In this document: in pieces, positions 5,185-6,480 of the stretch
Position numbering within the stretch: the stretch's first letter is position 1
Layout of the letters: every line of letters starts with the position of its first letter
Position numbers and translations under genes: made by a program
Source: an uncultured Bacteroidota bacterium
GTDB lineage: Bacteria; Bacteroidota; Rhodothermia; Rhodothermales; UBA10348
DNA: 6,480 nt
Assembly: GCA_937893205.1 (NCBI GenBank)
Contig: CALBJU010000070.1
Span: 1 to 6,480, forward strand
Direction of reading: 5' to 3'
The notes under the pieces: generated by a model
The model's database searches: none
Told to the model about the DNA's origin: nothing
Seen by the model: only the letters and a program-made list of their open reading frames with translations

Positions 5185-6480
5185 TGAAGAAGCTCACGTA
5201 CTCCCCCCCGCCCGGCACTGCCGCCCGAACGGTTCCAGAAACGTCTTCATGGATTTCTCCCGAGGGATTTCAGCTCCCCGGCCGTTATGGTGCTTCTGAC
5301 GCAGAAGAAGGCCTGCCACCAGCTGGCCAATTCCCATACACAAGGGGACCGTACGCCAGTATGTACACCGTCCGTCCCTGGACTATCCGGCAATACGCTG
5401 GTTTCTCAACGGCAGAAGAGTCGAATGAATTTTATCGGCGAAATCTGGTCGCTGGGCAAAAGGGATTGTCCGTCGCATTCGACCTGGCAACTCATCGGGG
5501 CTATGACTCGGATCACGAACGAGTGGTAGGCGATGTCGGGAAGGCCGGAGTTGCCATCGACACGGTGGAGGATATGAAAATTCTCTTCCGGGACATTCCG
5601 CTCGATCAGATGAGTGTTTCCATGACGATGAATGGAGCAGTTTTGCCGGTGATGGCCTTTTTTATCGTGGCGGCTGAGGAATCCGGGGTTTCGACAGAAT
5701 CGCTCTCCGGCACGATACAGAACGACGTACTGAAGGAGTTCATGGTTAGGAACACCTTCATTTACCCGCCGCCGCCGTCGATGCGAATTGTCAGCGACGT
5801 CATCCGGTTTGCGTCAGAGCGTATGCCCCTTTTCAATGCCATTTCGGTCAGCGGATATCACATGCTCGAAGCCGGTGCTTCCGCCGATCTGGAACTGGCA
5901 TATACGCTTGCCGATGGCCTGGAATACGTGAAACAGGCGATAACCGGGGGTCTGAAGGTCGATTCGTTCGCCCCTCGAGTGTCGTTCTTTTTCGGGATCG
6001 GAATGAATGTGATGACCGAAGTAGCAAAGCTGCGCGCGGCCAGAACCCTGTGGGCTGAATTGATGGCGCAGTTCAACCCGAAGAATCCCAAGTCGAGCAA
6101 ATTACGCACTCATTGCCAGACCTCCGGTTGGTCCCTCACAGCCCAGGACCCCTACAATAACGTAGCGAGGACAACCATCGAGGCTATTTCTGCGATTTGT
6201 GGGCACACGCAGTCCTTGCACACCAATGCGCTTGACGAGGCACTTGCCCTTCCTACCGATGAGTCTGCAACGATTGCTAGAAACACTCAGCTGATCCTTC
6301 AACAGGAAACTGATATTTCGAAGGCAGTCGACCTATTCGGGGGGTCACGATATCTCGAGGATTTGACTCGGAAATTGATCCAGAGCGCCCGATCTCATAT
6401 CCGCGAAGTGGATGAGGTCGGTGGAATGGCGGAAGCTATTTCTCGTGGTATTCCGAAAATGAGAATTGAACAAGCTGCCG
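5184..6480 (+). CDS. mutB: Methylmalonyl-CoA mutase large (alpha, catalytic) subunit (3' end cut by window edge)
   Basis: This is the adenosylcobalamin-dependent catalytic subunit that rearranges (R)-methylmalonyl-CoA and succinyl-CoA in propionate, odd-chain fatty acid and branched amino acid metabolism. 432 codons are visible of about 700-720 expected. The TIM-barrel half is almost textbook: RGPYASMYTVRPWTIRQYAG (54-73), STAEESNEFYRRNLVAGQKG (75-94), FDLATHRGYDSDHERVVGDV (99-118), GTIQNDVLKEFMVRN (176-190) and SGYHMLEAGA (223-232). Aligned with the Propionibacterium enzyme at a constant offset of 18, substrate and radical-site residues are kept: Tyr57, Ser59 (Thr in the reference), Arg64, Thr67, Tyr71 (Tyr89), Gln179, Arg189 (Arg207) and His226 (His244). 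Later HTNALDEALALPTDESATIARNTQ is also typical. The C-terminal B12-binding domain (DxHxxG) lies beyond the window. The first 50 residues are variable, as usual. Confidence 0.97.
   Translation, partial: MKKLTYSPPPGTAARTVPETSSWISPEGFQLPGRYGASDAEEGLPPAGQFPYTRGPYASMYTVRPWTIRQYAGFSTAEESNEFYRRNLVAGQKGLSVAFDLATHRGYDSDHERVVGDVGKAGVAIDTVEDMKILFRDIPLDQMSVSMTMNGAVLPVMAFFIVAAEESGVSTESLSGTIQNDVLKEFMVRNTFIYPPPPSMRIVSDVIRFASERMPLFNAISVSGYHMLEAGASADLELAYTLADGLEYVKQAITGGLKVDSFAPRVSFFFGIGMNVMTEVAKLRAARTLWAELMAQFNPKNPKSSKLRTHCQTSGWSLTAQDPYNNVARTTIEAISAICGHTQSLHTNALDEALALPTDESATIARNTQLILQQETDISKAVDLFGGSRYLEDLTRKLIQSARSHIREVDEVGGMAEAISRGIPKMRIEQAA

Overview
The window holds five protein-coding genes in two divergently transcribed blocks separated by a gap of about 50 bp. 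Reading leftward (minus strand) are cmk, which encodes cytidylate kinase, and then rpsA, which encodes ribosomal protein S1 and runs off the left edge. Reading rightward (plus strand) are a TrmH/SpoU-family RNA 2'-O-methyltransferase, a short methylmalonyl-CoA mutase small subunit (mutA) and the mutase large subunit (mutB), which runs off the right edge. I recognise no RNA gene, mobile element, phage gene or CRISPR array.

The organism is a bacterium of moderate GC content. Four features point, by inference, towards the Bacteroidota/Rhodothermota/Balneolota side of the tree: S1 carries long Glu/Ala-rich extensions, the S1 C-terminal segment contains a TLGELSGLAELK motif, the TrmH protein is of the small 'MRKL' type, and the mutase is a heterodimer whose small subunit lacks a B12 domain. 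Genus or species cannot be named from this window.

Region by region: 1-2510 is rpsA, with six S1 (OB-fold) repeats between an acidic N-terminal region and an acidic C-terminal tail. From 2511 to 2761 lies the cmk-rpsA spacer. Its left half remains open in the rpsA frame and reads as Glu/Gln-rich protein, but it has no ATG, GTG or TTG start, and it contains an imperfect hairpin. Cmk occupies 2762-3439 and starts with GTG. The divergent spacer is 3440-3491. TrmH is 3492-4073, mutA is 4105-5184 (TTG start), and mutB is 5184 to the edge, coupled to mutA by a one-base TGATG overlap with a good Shine-Dalgarno sequence.

The leftward block is a housekeeping unit for nucleotide supply and translation. 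The rightward block carries the enzyme that interconverts methylmalonyl-CoA and succinyl-CoA, linking propionate, odd-chain and branched-chain catabolism to the TCA cycle. It sits behind an RNA methyltransferase that probably shares its transcript. Most of the window is ordinary core genome. The points worth checking are the unresolved S1 start with its leader hairpin, the acidic extensions and internal duplication in S1, and the unusually short MutA.
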